From contig OZ026555.1 in the NCBI GenBank assembly GCA_964020155.1, positions 2,553,282 to 2,617,281 of the forward strand: a stretch of 64,000 bases of DNA, given 5' to 3'. This document shows, piece by piece, positions 21,864-33,932 of the stretch. The translations under genes were made by a program, and so were the position numbers. The notes under the pieces are model-generated. The model was not told the DNA's origin, did no database searches, and worked only from the letters and a program-made list of their open reading frames with translations. The DNA is from Chondrilla cf. caribensis. Lineage: Eukaryota > Porifera > Demospongiae > Chondrillida > Chondrillidae. Within the stretch, counting starts at the first letter, position 1. Each line of letters opens with the position of its first letter.

Positions 21864-23354
21864 GTTAGCCAAGGAAAATCAAGGCCCTACCCAAGCACCC
21901 CTCAACATTCATGCATGTTTACAGGAGTTCTGACAGCAATGAGGTATGCTAAGATCCTGGATGCTGCACTGGTTTCCTCTGCTGGATCACAGTACGCAGG
22001 AAACCACTAATTACATTAAGACAGAGATCCCAAACATACAGCACTGATGTAAGGTAATGCACCCTGTCACACACGTGACACACACATGTACCATGTGTAC
22101 ACGATCTAAAAATCATATTCATGGTGTATACCATAGTCTCCGTAATTTTTTGCATGACTAAATATGCAAATTAACAGATGTTCACATTTTATTTTCAGGA
22201 GTCTCGAAATGACACTTGATGTTCTTTGCCATACTGTTCAGAAACGAGCCGAGAAAGATCTAGCGCATACACAGTATACGACGTAAACTAGTTATACGTA
22301 ACATAATATTTCTATTGTAGTGAATATGTTGTTGAGTGTGGTTAAATTTGAGCTTTTATTTTCGCGAATTTTACATCAATTGTGAAATTTGCCATATATT
22401 AGTCTCATGAAAATTACAGAGAGTATGGTAGTACATACCTTTATGTGCACATTATAGTACATATATTAATAGGTTGGTGAGTCCATTTGTGTGACATTTC
22501 AAGTTTTGGATTACAGAATGCCAGCTTGTTTATTTTATTACGCTCGGCCGAGAACCATGTTTTCAACATAGAAGGAAGATCCATTGAAGAGATCTTTGTT
22601 ATGTGAAGAAGGGATCAATACCACAAAGGATACCATGTGTAGATAGATTTACTGCTTCTAATTTTTGCGACCAACTTTCTCCATGTCAATTTTTTTTGGT
22701 TGCCACTTTAAAAGATTCAAAACAAAGGCTCTATAAATTCTTCCATGGAATTTGGGATCATTGTCTCTTCTGACGGCAATATCCTCTTTGTTCACGATGT
22801 GCTTCATGTTTATTTGGGTTTCTTTTTACTTTGATTCAATCCATCTTTAGTTACTGAAATTTCGTTCTTCGACACTGCGTGTGTACTATAGCTTATAGAG
22901 ACTGTATGGCTAGGGATTCATATATGGCCAATTTCCTCAATTCTTCGAAGTGCAAATCATACAGCATACAGTGTTAATGTGTGTCCATTAAAACGTGTGA
23001 AGTAATATACATATGCTCATACACTCATCTCCCATGCTCATCACGTCTTTAGGTATCACTACTTCCAATCAGTACTGTATCTCTCGGTACATTTTACAAC
23101 ACTTAAAAAGACTATGTCAATTAGTTCATCAATTGGACACTAGCTAGATACTCCAGATTGAAAACGTTCAATTCATTGCATAGCCATGTTTGGTGGAGAA
23201 GTGGCTATGTAATGAATGGAAACCCACCAGTTGAGAGGATCTGAAAGAGGAAATATAGAAGTACTGGGCAGGACTAAACCAACTGTGTACTTAAATGATT
23301 CTACCTTGATGTCCAACAATAAGATGAACAGTGATTAAACAACACTTCACTATA
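21864..23354. other. Stretch without a recognised gene
   Basis: No frame with convincing splice borders was found on either strand apart from the possible ESRNDT-stop end near 22200. The composition is moderately AT-rich. It separates the CARD-like gene region from the exon-module array. Confidence 0.4.
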
Positions 23355-23773
23355 TGGGACGTGTCCATTATTGTTGGTTAGCTTCGCTACATGGAAGTAC
23401 ACAGATGGTAATACGTGCACCAGCAGGTGGCAGTTACATTACTTCTGGCCAATACTGGAATATATTTGTAGGGACAGCAAACCACTCAAAAATTCTCTGT
23501 TGGAGGTGTCAAACACAGGTGTAATGATATACTTCACATGTATGTCTTGCTATGTCACATGCTTTTTAAATTACAGCAAACTACCATCAAATCAATTCTG
23601 CAAGATACAGCAAGTTTAGAAGTACAATGTAGCTTTTAATCAAAACGTCATATTAGATCGTAACAGTTTTTAGTGGTACAACCAATGCCCAGCTGTACAA
23701 CAGTTATGTCAACAAATAACAGTAACATCCAATATAATACACACCAAGTAGTAATACACTAGTGATCACTTAC

Positions 23774-23948
23774 ATAAGATCCTATCACCATCTTCACTGT
23801 TTTACACTTGCATTGTGACCATGCTTCACACAATTCCTTCTCATCCACTGGAGCATTGTCCTGGTCAGGAATGACGAGATGTAATGGGACAACTTCAATA
23901 AATCATGTCATCTTGTTCAAAACTCACTGACAAACATTCCTCATAACA
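23774..23948 (-). pseudogene. Module I exon C (frameshifted)
   Basis: Minus-strand 175-bp exon with an intact CTTCAG acceptor and GTAAGT donor. It encodes CYEECLSVSFEQDDMIY and then stops, because 2 bp are missing relative to the intact copy at 36077-36253. The second half (DEKELCEAWSQCKCKTVKM) is preserved in the shifted frame. The exon is symmetric (phase 0/0 in the intact copy), so skipping it would keep the frame. Confidence 0.65.
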
Positions 23949-25245
23949 CTGAAGGCATCTAATCTATTACCATACGGTATACTAATTCTACCAGATAAAG
24001 GTTGCATTGGAATGAGCAGTGTTGACAAAGTTTGAATATCACTACAAACAGTCTATGTAAACTGTAAACTATTCAATTTTAATAGTACCTACACAGTCAC
24101 AGAGATCACTCCATTTTACAAATAATATAATTATAATTGTTACAGTATTAATAATTATACATATATACTTTGTCCAGCAGGTACATACTTGACAACATGT
24201 AGACCAGTTTAAATCTCAACTTAATACTGTACTGACTGAAGGTAATTACACCAAACCCTCACATACCCCTCACCATTTGTTGATAAGCACTTGTGAGCAC
24301 TTGTTCAATTAGCACCTTTATGGAGGTGCTACGTACATATCTAATCACTTGACAAATGCACATGAACATCTATAGCACTTCAAATATCTCCAGACATTTT
24401 ACAATAATAGTTCAGACTTCAGAGATACCTCAATGCCATGACAATACTAAAGGGGAAGGCAGTTGTGGGTAACTGCTGAAAATTTTATTGTTCTTGGAAA
24501 GGGAACTGATGCTAAATTTACTTCTAGATCTCCAGGTATTGTTGATAAGATTTATTGTGTTAAGTAGGCTTTGTGTACTTACCATTGGAAAATTCTTCTA
24601 GAATGTACCTTTAAAATACTTTCTCAACTTCATATGGTAACAGTTACACAATTAAATGTGACAATTCATCAACTGCTTGCATGTAGACCAGAAGCAAAAG
24701 ATGAGAACTCGCTGTCCACTCACAAAAGTTGATACGATTACCTTCAGTTAGTACTGTACCTTCCGTGATGTATATTCTATTGTGGAGGTACTCACATACT
24801 AGATGCACTTGTACAGACAGTGGAACCTCTCCATTAAGGACACTTTGGGACCTCCATGTACGTCCTTATTAAAAAGGGTTTACTCAATTCAGAGATCAAT
24901 TAGTACACTACAGTACTACACCAGGACATAGAATGGTGTCCTCATTACAAGGTTTTCATAATTCAGAGGTTGTAGTAGAGAGCTAACAATGTGTATTATT
25001 TGTATTAACAGGCATGATTGAAAGTGTGGGAACTGCAAAGACCATAAGTAGCTACGATATAGAGGCTTTGGGTCAAAATACAGGAATAATATATACATTC
25101 TGCTGAATAATTTTATGCTAATGAGATTCAAATGCATAGATATAGGTGCACGTTGGATGCATAACCAGACAGAATGGTACTATCATGGTGAGGTTGTACA
25201 ATATTCAGAAGTTCCAGCTCTTTCTATACAGTACACTGAACTTAC

Positions 25246-25409
25246 AGCAGTCAACATCATGGTAACATCCAGTTCCTCTAAATCCTCAGCACCTCCCACT
25301 CCACAGAGGATTGCTGCCCACTCTGCTGAAGAGAGATACAATCTCAACTGACTTGTGAGACATGGAACCAGTAACTGCTTCAGTGAAGACATCCATGATT
25401 CATCATATT
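25246..25409 (-). CDS. Module I exon B (LRR-like)
   Basis: Minus-strand 164-bp exon, TCACAG acceptor, GTAAGT donor, phase 1 to 0. It encodes EYDESWMSSLKQLLVPCLTS then AEWAAILCGVGGAEDLEELD. The EW-aIL..v....LEELDv spacing matches NLR-type leucine-rich repeats. Five copies with identical length and borders occur in the window, and all are open. Confidence 0.7.
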
Positions 25410-25727
25410 CTGTGATAAAATGGACAAAATAACAAAAGTCAATGACTACAGATTTTGAATAGACCATAAATAGCTTCGAAGGATCCAGTACATCCCATGC
25501 TCAAAGTGGTAATACAAACACAAACAATTTGTAGCTCCTAAAATAAGAGATTGTTTCAACACACACCCATGTACAAGTTGTAAAGAATGATGTACATAGG
25601 TTAGTGTGAAGGTTTAATTGTTGTTTTTATGAGTGATGTTTGTTTATGATTTGTTGCAAGCATGCTCAGTGTGTCACAGAAATGTGTACAAGTTGATAGT
25701 AGATCAGTATGCAATTAGGTTACCATA

Positions 25728-26280
25728 CTACAGTACTTCATTGTAGTGTTGAGTTTCTCTGATTCCACTTGGAAGAGATCTCCACAGAGATGCACCTGCG
25801 AAGCTGAATGCTTTCTGTCCAAAGGAGGATTTGGTGGTGGGAAGGTTCAGCTGCCTGGAAAACGAGGACCGAGTGTAGTATGAGGAGCTGGGAGCGGAGA
25901 AAACTGAGAGAGATAGGAAGGGGATTGGGAGGACAGGCACTTGAAGACAGACTGGGTAAGGTGAAGTTTTCTACGAGACGAGAGAGTGGAAATACCTAGC
26001 TCAGAGTGAGCGGTAGAAGCAGAAGAATGTCTAGATGTACGTAGAACGGTACGACAAGCAAAGTTCAGCAGAGATTCCAACTGAAGACACTGAGATTTGG
26101 AACAAGAGGACCAGACAACGTCACAGTAGTCAAAGTGAGGAAGAATGTAGGAGTTAAGGAAGAGAACAAGAAGGGGTCTAGGAAGGAACCAAGAAAGGCG
26201 ACGAAGTAATTTAAGACTATGCGAAACCTTTTTGCACACCAGATGGACATGATCAGACCAAATAAGAGTATCATTGATTA
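25728..26280 (-). mobile_element. Non-LTR retrotransposon (LINE) 3' fragment, reverse-transcriptase C-terminus
   Basis: The minus strand encodes SYILPHFDYCDVVWSSC...LESLLNFACRTVL, then, after a frame change near 25850, SFGQKAFSFAGASLWRSLP. The block FDYCDVVW followed by a LQ/ACR segment and a final GxKAFSxxG..LWxxLP block is typical of the C-terminus of CR1/jockey-like LINE reverse transcriptases. A 5'-truncated insertion, typical of LINEs, splits the intron between exons A and B of module I. Confidence 0.75.
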
Positions 26281-27011
26281 ATTGGCCAGAGGTCATAGAA
26301 ATGTGGAATATTACTTGTGAGAAGACTGTTGAAGTGTTATAATTCCATTACCAACAGGTATTAGAAGTTGAGAAAAGATTTAGGGATGAACTCCACAAAA
26401 GTGAAAAAATAGAAAACTAAACTGGTCTGAATAGGCAGCCACATAATTGGAGCCCTGTATTACAATCTCAACATCAACACCAGCAGACAGTGTACTGGGC
26501 ATATTGCATATGCAATTCCAGTGGTTGATGTTGGGATGGTTGTAGTCCAATTCGGAGGATGCTATTGAAATTTAGAGGACCAAACTCCATATTAACATCA
26601 CTACAGCCCCTAGATAATCGATGCTATTGATAACGCATTGGCTTATGGACATTGCTCCCCATTCAAAAATATTATGCAAGAAATTGGGGAAAGAATGGCT
26701 ATTTGAGAGTATACTTGGTGAAGACAAATGATTTCAAAAACTTTCCATGAAGTGCTTCAACTACAATCAGACAAACTGAGGACACAAAAAAAGTTTTTTT
26801 TTAAATTTTAAATAATTTTAAATTATTGCTGGTCGTAATTGTCTACATCTTGAAAATGGCAATTTTCACGAGAAAAACAAGACTGAGCACTCAACTCCTA
26901 GTGCACACATGCAGGGTGAATATGTCTGCATGGTCAATGTCCATTGAAGTCAGTAGCAAAAGAGCTATCATACATGTCAACAGTATGACAGGTTCAAGTG
27001 TGTCAACTTAC

Positions 27012-27123
27012 CAGAGGAACAGTTGTACCAGCAATCAATCACCAAGTGCTGTACATTTTGGCATAATGATATTCCCTTTAGTAGTGCCCTCACAATAGAC
27101 TTTTTTAGCTCAGTCCACTCCTT
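27012..27123 (-). CDS. Module I exon A (LRR-like)
   Basis: Minus-strand 112-bp exon, CTTGTAG acceptor, CCTCTG|GTAAGT donor, phase 0 to 1. It encodes KEWTELKKSIVRALLKGISL then CQNVQHLVIDC. The helix plus L-x-x-L-x-I strand pattern suggests a leucine-rich repeat. Its exit phase matches the entry phase of exon B. Confidence 0.65.
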
Positions 27124-27756
27124 CTACAAGTGACCAAATGTAACATGTACAAGAAATCACACAATCTCCACATAATGGAACACATGAGAGACAGCAAACA
27201 TTAATTCACAGTCTACTGATGTGAGTTAGGGCCAAGTAAAGAACATATTTTGAAGCTGATCAATGCAATTAGTCCAAGATCCTGACAGATGAGAGATCCG
27301 AGGGGTCAGTTAGATTATAGGTTAAACTATTTTTATTAATACTTCTATATATATAATCATAATTAATATTTGCATAAAATCGCAGTTGACACGGAACCTG
27401 TGTACATGCTGAATAGGGAATCAGAATATATGCTGATTTATTGAAGAAAACTACACAAAATATGGATCATCACTTCCATTCATGGGATACTTACATACAT
27501 TAACAGTCCCCCATTCTCAAACAAGTAGCATCTCCTATCAGGACAACACCTCTCTTAATTACTGTACTGAATGCAGTTAATGATATTTATGCTCAGACCA
27601 GATGGGGACACAACCCAGTGTGTACATACAGCAGTGTGTCATCACAGAGGGAGCACACCTACCAAAATATATACAGTATTGAATAAAATATACCAACCGG
27701 ATAGCAGTCTGGCTCACAGGCATTATTATAGCCTAAATTGTACAGCCACTGAATTG

Positions 27757-27939
27757 CTATATCTGTGTACGTATCGCTTCCTTAATTATTCCATTTAGCT
27801 CTGCAGTGGATGGGTTGTTGCAATTATCAACACATAATCTGTATGGTGTTTGTCTATAGCAATCTGAGTGTGTCCTGCCCTTCATCCTCAGTACAAAAGG
27901 TACCATTATTCCATGCCAATAATTACTGACCTTATCCAC
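27757..27939 (-). CDS. Possible extra exon shared by modules I and III
   Basis: A 60-codon minus-strand frame is conserved between this site and 45435-45617 with about 12 differences and no stop in either. It shares KVSN-WHGIMVPF, PSTAELNGIIK and RLCV-N. The RLCV strand followed by a helix fits the LRR style of exons A-C. Exact splice borders could not be assigned, so this is a candidate only. Confidence 0.3.
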   Translation of the reverse strand: MDKVSNYWHGIMVPFVLRMKGRTHSDCYRQTPYRLCVDNCNNPSTAELNGIIKEAIRTQI

Positions 27940-28193
27940 CTCGTTTCATCATTGCCAAGAACAAATTAAGACTCAAACAAAAGTGTGAGTGTGGGGGTGT
28001 CTGGTAACATCTGCCAGCATGGTTGACAATCATTAAGTGAACTTTTGTGAATAAAAACAGTGAGGCAGTTTTGGCTCTTTCTGTTACAACCTCTATTTGG
28101 AATTTCTCCACTCAATATAGTTATAGGCATTAAGATTATCTCTATAAGGTGTGTAGAATGAACAATCACATGTCATCCATTTGAAATACTCAT

Positions 28194-29387
28194 GCATGTG
28201 GAACATGTCCATTAACACTTTTATGGCTTCTTGGGATTGCTGAATTTCGGTAAAATTTAATTGTTTATATTTCTCTGAAGGGAGAAGGAACTAGTACTAT
28301 ACTGTTTCAAGATAACATTATCGTATATATTCTTCACTCTTAGAGCTTTTGGTAACGATTTTCTTCGTAATTACGAAGAAAATCGGCATTTTAATTGGCT
28401 TATAAAAACCATTTAATCGGGCGGCCTTTTTTTAAGAGAGCTCCTATAGATACAGTTTTTGGATTATTGGATACGCTATGATATTTTCTGAAAATGTCTA
28501 CCGAGGGGGGTTTTGATGCATCGAACATTTAGCGAGATATCAACAAAATATGGTTAACCGTCGAAACTTACCGGAAATTTTCGCTAATAACACTTGAACG
28601 GAATAGTGAATCAAAACGCCTTTCGGTGAAAAGTTGAATCATCCCCATTTCTCGGCAATACAACAATCAGATCGATCCTAGGTAGCCTGGATCAAAAAGG
28701 TCCCATAATTTTGCAGATGCCACAATGTGATCTGCTACAAGAGGCATTATCACATGATTATCATGTGACTAATTAGCTTACATCTGATTATTTCGCTGAT
28801 ATTAAGTGTTATTGTGAGATCGTCTTTGATCGTTTTGATGCCTTTTCAGTCAATCGGTTGTTTTTTTTTGAACTCCTAAAATTTCCAAAGATAGAGTTGA
28901 TAAGAATTTTCGATCGTTGGGAGAGCAGAGATTAATGGAAGCTGAAAAAAGGACCCGAAGACAATCGAGGTACGCACCGACAAATGACGAAATATTGATC
29001 TTGTATCTTCCTTTTATAACCATTATGCACTTTCGATACATAAAATAACTGAAATTGCTCCATTGCTAATCGTAAGCTTATTTCGATGGCTTCGCTCCAT
29101 CCCTTAAAAGGAAATACGCAATCGAATATAGCTTTAATTTTTTGATTTAAACCTCCAGATTAGGGTTTAAATCAAAAAAAGTAAGGAATGAAGTAGTGAA
29201 AGCCGGCCAACAGTATTTTATTCGTGCTACGTACGTTCAAATTTCAATTACGTTCGATCGCTTTTCTTGCGTAATCACTTGACCAAATCACGAGAAGGTC
29301 ATGTGATTATGGGATCTCGGGCTGCACTAAGGCGCTAATAGCATTATATTAACGCTTAGTGAGGCAAGCGGACATGTTCCACATGCA
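28194..29387. mobile_element. 1.2-kb TIR element, GCATGTGGAACATGTCC ends, copy B (inverted)
   Basis: Same element as 16221-17418 in the opposite orientation. It interrupts module I: module III at about 45793-45810 retains the uninterrupted sequence GAAATACTCATGTGAGGACA, whereas here CAT stands on both sides of the insertion (28191-28193 and 29388-29390). That gives a 3-bp target duplication and a mapped empty site. No transposase is present. Confidence 0.85.
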
Positions 29388-30112
29388 CATGTGAGAGGAC
29401 AAATTTTATTCTAACATAAAATGCATGCACTATATTATTCATATATATAACTCTACTTCATGTCCATACATACTCAAATCATACACCACCCTTGTGACCC
29501 ACACACATTTTATCACATTTCATTGTTTACAAAATAAAGCCACAATGTTATGGATAACATGGTTGGTGTGCACTGTACACATGTCATACCTTAGACACTA
29601 CATACATACTATACAAGAATAAGAATATTGACAATTGCTACACTGGCAGTCTGCTGTGAATTATGACTTCCACTTCTTGAAATCATGCAAGATTCTTGTT
29701 GAATATGACTTGTGTATGTGAGTGTAAGTAACATTTTGACTTGTACCACATACACTGCCACTTTCTATGGCAATGGTTAATGGACATTCTAAATCCTTGC
29801 ATAATCATGGTAGTTGCAGTCTTGTATATACCCAGAGAATTGTATGCATTAAACTATTCAGGATGTGTCCATTTATTGTTAGTTAGCTTCAGGTACTCGG
29901 AAGTACACAAATGGTAATACGTGCACCAGCAGGTGGTAGTTGCAATACTTTTGGCCAGTTTTGGAATATATTTGTAGGGGCAGCAAACCTATCAATAATT
30001 CTCTGTGGGAGTTGTCAAACACAGGTGTAATGATATACTTCATATGTGAGAGGACAAATGTCTTGCTATGTCATTTGCTTTTCCAATTGCAGCAAATTAT
30101 CATCAAATCAAT

Positions 30113-31187
30113 AGACCGATTGCGCATTGACATCATCAATGACGTCATGAAGACCGGAAATGGTCGCGAAGGGTGTTCGTCGTATAGATTCTCATAGTAA
30201 GACGTGTTAATAAGTTATATTTTGTCTTTGTGAAAGGAGATTTCGGAACTGTACGTATTTATTTCTCGACTAATTGTAAATATGCCACACCGCTGTGCTG
30301 TTCCCGGTTGTACATCCAACAACAAGACTTCTCTACAGGTGTTTTTCTTTCCACAAGTTTCCATCTGATGCAGCTCTTCGTCGTAATCAGGCTAAAAACA
30401 TACGTAGAGTTGACAGTAAGGGAGTTTGTACTATTACAGTTCCACACGTGTGTGTACTAAGCATTTTGCTGTCGAATCGCACCACGTAAATTCAGTATCA
30501 GGTAGAAAAAGAATGCACAAGACCACGTGGACAAATAGAATCTTAAAATCCAAGTAGTTTTCAATTGTTTTCCCCGACGATTGCAACCCACTTCCAGCAA
30601 GAGGAAAGCACCTGCCAATGCCCCAGATGGAAACTTGTGAAAAGACGTGTGGAGAAGTCTTGCTGTTGGATGTACAGCCGGGAACATGCAGCACAGTGGT
30701 GTGGCATATTTACAATCAGTCGAGAAATGTATAGAATACGTATGTACAGTTTGGAGAATCTCCTTCACGCAGGCAAAATATAAGGTCAGAAGAAATAACA
30801 ATCATATCTAAGCACATGTGGACTATTCTTTGACTCTACACGAGACAGCAGAATATATCCATCGTTTACACATACAACTTTGCATACACTTATTAAGACG
30901 TGCATCTATTACCACAGCTATACGGCGATCACGAGAGAATTTAACACCGGAATATCACATACCGCTGAACTAATTCAGCTTTTTTCCAGATCTACAAGCA
31001 CTTCGATAGGCTAGCCATCATTTCAGCTGTTCAACGTTCAAATCGTCGGGAGATTTTCCACCCAGGCTAGAGCCAGGAATGTCCTTTTTCGACAATCGGT
31101 ACGTGGTCCCCATAGTAAATCCTACCCATGACACCCTTCGCGACCATTTCCGTTCTTCATGACGTCAATGCGCAATCGGTCTATAGC
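30113..31187. mobile_element. Foldback DNA element with THAP-domain fragments on both arms
   Basis: Inverted ends of about 50 bp: TAGACCGATTGCGCATTGAC at the left and its reverse complement at the right, both running into GGAAATGGTCGCGAAGGGTG. The left arm (+, from 30282) encodes MPHRCAVPGCTSNNKTSLQ and, in another frame, FHKFPSDAALRRNQ, a broken THAP zinc finger (C..C start, FHKFPsd block). The right arm (-, about 30750-30460) carries a second degraded copy of the same region. THAP domains bind DNA in P-element-type transposases and related proteins. Modules I and IV lack the insertion. Confidence 0.7.
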
Positions 31188-31362
31188 TGCAAGATACAGC
31201 AAGTTTAGAAGCACAATGTAGCTTATAATCAAAATGTTATATTAGATCATAACAGCTTTCAGTGGTACAACCAATGCCCAGCTGTACAACAGTTATGTCA
31301 ACAAATAACAGTAACATCCAATATAATACACATGAAATAGTAATACACTAGTGATCACTTAC

Positions 31363-31537
31363 AAAACATTTAATCTCCATCTTCACTGTTTTACACTTGC
31401 ATTGTGACCATGCTTCACACAATTCCTTCTCATCCACTGGAGTCTTGTCCTGGTCAGGAATGATGAGATGTAATGGAACAACTTCAATAAATCATGTCAT
31501 CTTGTTCAAAACTCACTGACAAACATTCCTCATAACA
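31363..31537 (-). pseudogene. Module II exon C (frameshifted)
   Basis: 175-bp copy of exon C with intact splice borders. It carries the same 2-bp deletion as the copies in modules I, IV and V, giving a stop after DDMIY. Confidence 0.65.
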
Positions 31538-31558
31538 CTGAAGGCATCTAATCTATTA

Positions 31559-31914
31559 CATAGACATAGGAACCGGGGGGAGGGGGGCAGGAGGCCCATG
31601 CCCCAGCCGCCCAGATTTCATAAGGGAGGGGTCAGAAGTGGAATTGGCCCCCATAGATTTTTAGCCCTTTCTCACCTCTGTAATCTTTGACTCTGCTACT
31701 AAGTATACAGCCCCTCTCACTGAAGTATATAGAATCAGTTTACAACATTTTTGTTCAGATCTACAGTCGATAAATACTGTTGTTCAGGATTCTGTTTTAG
31801 AGTCTTACGCGTGGAAGCCATTTTATTGATTGCGCAATCGACACGCGGCCTGATTGAAACTTTGGAAGAGTATAATCGCCCCCCCAATTTTGAAAGTGTT
31901 CTACGCCACTTTAT
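31559..31914. mobile_element. 0.36-kb insertion shared by modules II and IV
   Basis: Begins ATAGACATAGGAACCGGGGG and ends near CTACGCCACTT, flanked on both sides by (T)ATTAC, the sequence that occurs once in modules I and III. This is an apparent 5-6 bp target duplication. The counterpart is at 48688-49022. SINE- or MITE-sized; family not recognised. Confidence 0.6.
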
Positions 31915-33027
31915 TACTATACGGTATACTAATTCCACCAGATAGGGGTTGCACTGGAATAAGCAGTGTTGACAAACAGTTTGAACAACACTACACTATT
32001 CAACTTTAATAGCACTTATATACATGTGGCCTAAGCCATTTGACAAATAATATAAAATATTGCAACCACAGTATTAATAGTTATACATAAGCACTTTGTC
32101 CAAAGACGAAACGGAAAACCGTTTACACGAAAATGGCGGGCAAATGCGCGAAATGTCGATTGGAACCAATCGGAACATTGCCTACAAATTCGAGCGATCA
32201 CTTTTAGATTTTAAGTTCCTGATCCCCTCCTCTTGAAAACAGTGGCAAATTGTTGGGGCTTTGAAGCCACACAAGTAAAAGATGATAATCCTGAACTTTG
32301 TGCATTCGCTGAAGAATGGCATACTGCTAAACATCTATGTCACAGTTTAATCCTTAATACTAACAGCATCTACGTCACACTTCAATTTTATTAACGATGG
32401 TGACTGAAATACTTTGATATTAACACAATTTAAACGGAATAGCGTTCTATGAAAACGGTATTATAGTAGCATTTTACGAAAGAAAGACTGAAATGAATCG
32501 AGGCAGTTTGTATTCGTCCTTACAAATGGAACAGGAACCAACTTGCCTCCTACCATAAGTACACCAACTCTCACATCCTCATCACCATTCATTGATAAGC
32601 ACTTGTGAGCACTCATTTAATCAACACCTTTAGGAAGTAGTTATCTAGCCTCTCGACAAAGGTACATATATAGCACCTCGGATTACTTATTACAGGGGTA
32701 TAATTAATTCAGAGATCATTTCGTACACTACAGTACTACACTGGGACATAGAATGGTGTCCTTAGTATGGAGGTTTTCAGATGTTCATAACAGAGAGGTA
32801 ACACTGCGTTATATGTAACAACAGGTATGATTGAAAGTGTGGGAACTGCAAGACCATGAGTATATATAATTTGAAGGTAAAATATAATTTAAATAAAGTA
32901 TAACTAAACAATTTTAAGCTAATGAGATCCACATGCATAGATATAAATAGATAGAATGATATTATCATGGTGAGGTTGTACAATATTCAGGAGTTCCAGC
33001 TCTTTCTATACAGTACACTGAACTTAC

Positions 33028-33191
33028 AGCAGTCAACTCCATGTCAACATTGAGTTCCTTGAAATCCTCAGCACCTCCCACTCCACAGAGGATTGCTGCC
33101 CACTCTGCTGGAGAGAGCTCCAATCTCAACTGACTTGTGAGACGTGGAACCAGTAACAGCTTCAGTGAACACATCCATGATTCATCATATT
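33028..33191 (-). CDS. Module II exon B (LRR-like)
   Basis: 164 bp, phase 1 to 0, open. It encodes EYDESWMCSLKLLLVPRLTS then SPAEWAAILCGVGGAEDFKE. Same splice borders as the other B copies. Confidence 0.7.
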
Positions 33192-33820
33192 CTGTAATAA
33201 AAATGGACAAAATAACAAAAATGAATGACTACAGATTTTGAATAGACCATAAATGGCTTTAAAGGATCCAGTACATCCCATGCTCAAAGTGGTTAGACAA
33301 ACACAAACATTTTGTAGATCCTAATAATAAAAGATTGCTTCAGCACACACTCGTGTACATATTGTAGAGAATGATGTACATATGTCTGTGTGAAGGTTTA
33401 ATTGTTGTTCTTATGAGTGATGTTTGTTTAGTCAGTATGCAGTTAGGTTACCATACTACAGTAATCCAAACAGCTGCTATTTCGTTGTATGTTGTTGTGA
33501 ACCCAAGCTACATACAGTACAATCAGAAGGTTCATTGTGACTACAGTGGCCTATTGGGAACTAGTAATTTGAGAGGAAAAAAACTCTTGGGTCTGGTGGT
33601 TAATGCAGGATGGCATACTAGAGAAGGTTGAGCACAGTAAGTGGACAGCACCCATTGTCCCTGTTCCTGAGAAGAGAAGGAAATTTTGAGACTGAGCACT
33701 CAACTCCTAGTGCACACATGTAGGGTGAATATGTCTGCATGGTCAATGTCCATTGAAGTCAGTAGCAAAAGAGCTATCATACATGTCAACAGTATGACAG
33801 GTTCAAGTGTGTCAACTTAC

Positions 33821-33932
33821 CAGAGGAACAGTTGTAACTGCAGTCAATCACCAAGTGCTGTATATTTTGGCATAACGATATTTCCTTTAGTAGTGCCCTC
33901 ACAAAAGACTTTTTAAACTCAGTCCACTCTTT
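33821..33932 (-). CDS. Module II exon A (LRR-like)
   Basis: 112 bp, phase 0 to 1, open. It encodes KEWTEFKKSFVRALLKEISL then CQNIQHLVIDC. Confidence 0.65.

Larger units (their letters stand above)
23355..29860 (-). repeat. Exon module I of the tandem array
   Basis: Module I is bounded by the recurring landmark TGCACCAGCAGGTGG, which also opens modules II-V. Minus-strand exons in transcription order: A 27012-27123, B 25246-25409, C 23774-23948. It is interrupted by the 1.2-kb GCATGTGG element (28194-29387) and a LINE fragment (25728-26280). Without these it is about 4.8 kb. It carries an integrase relic (26279-26420) and a 27.2-28.0 kb segment shared only with module III. Confidence 0.8.
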
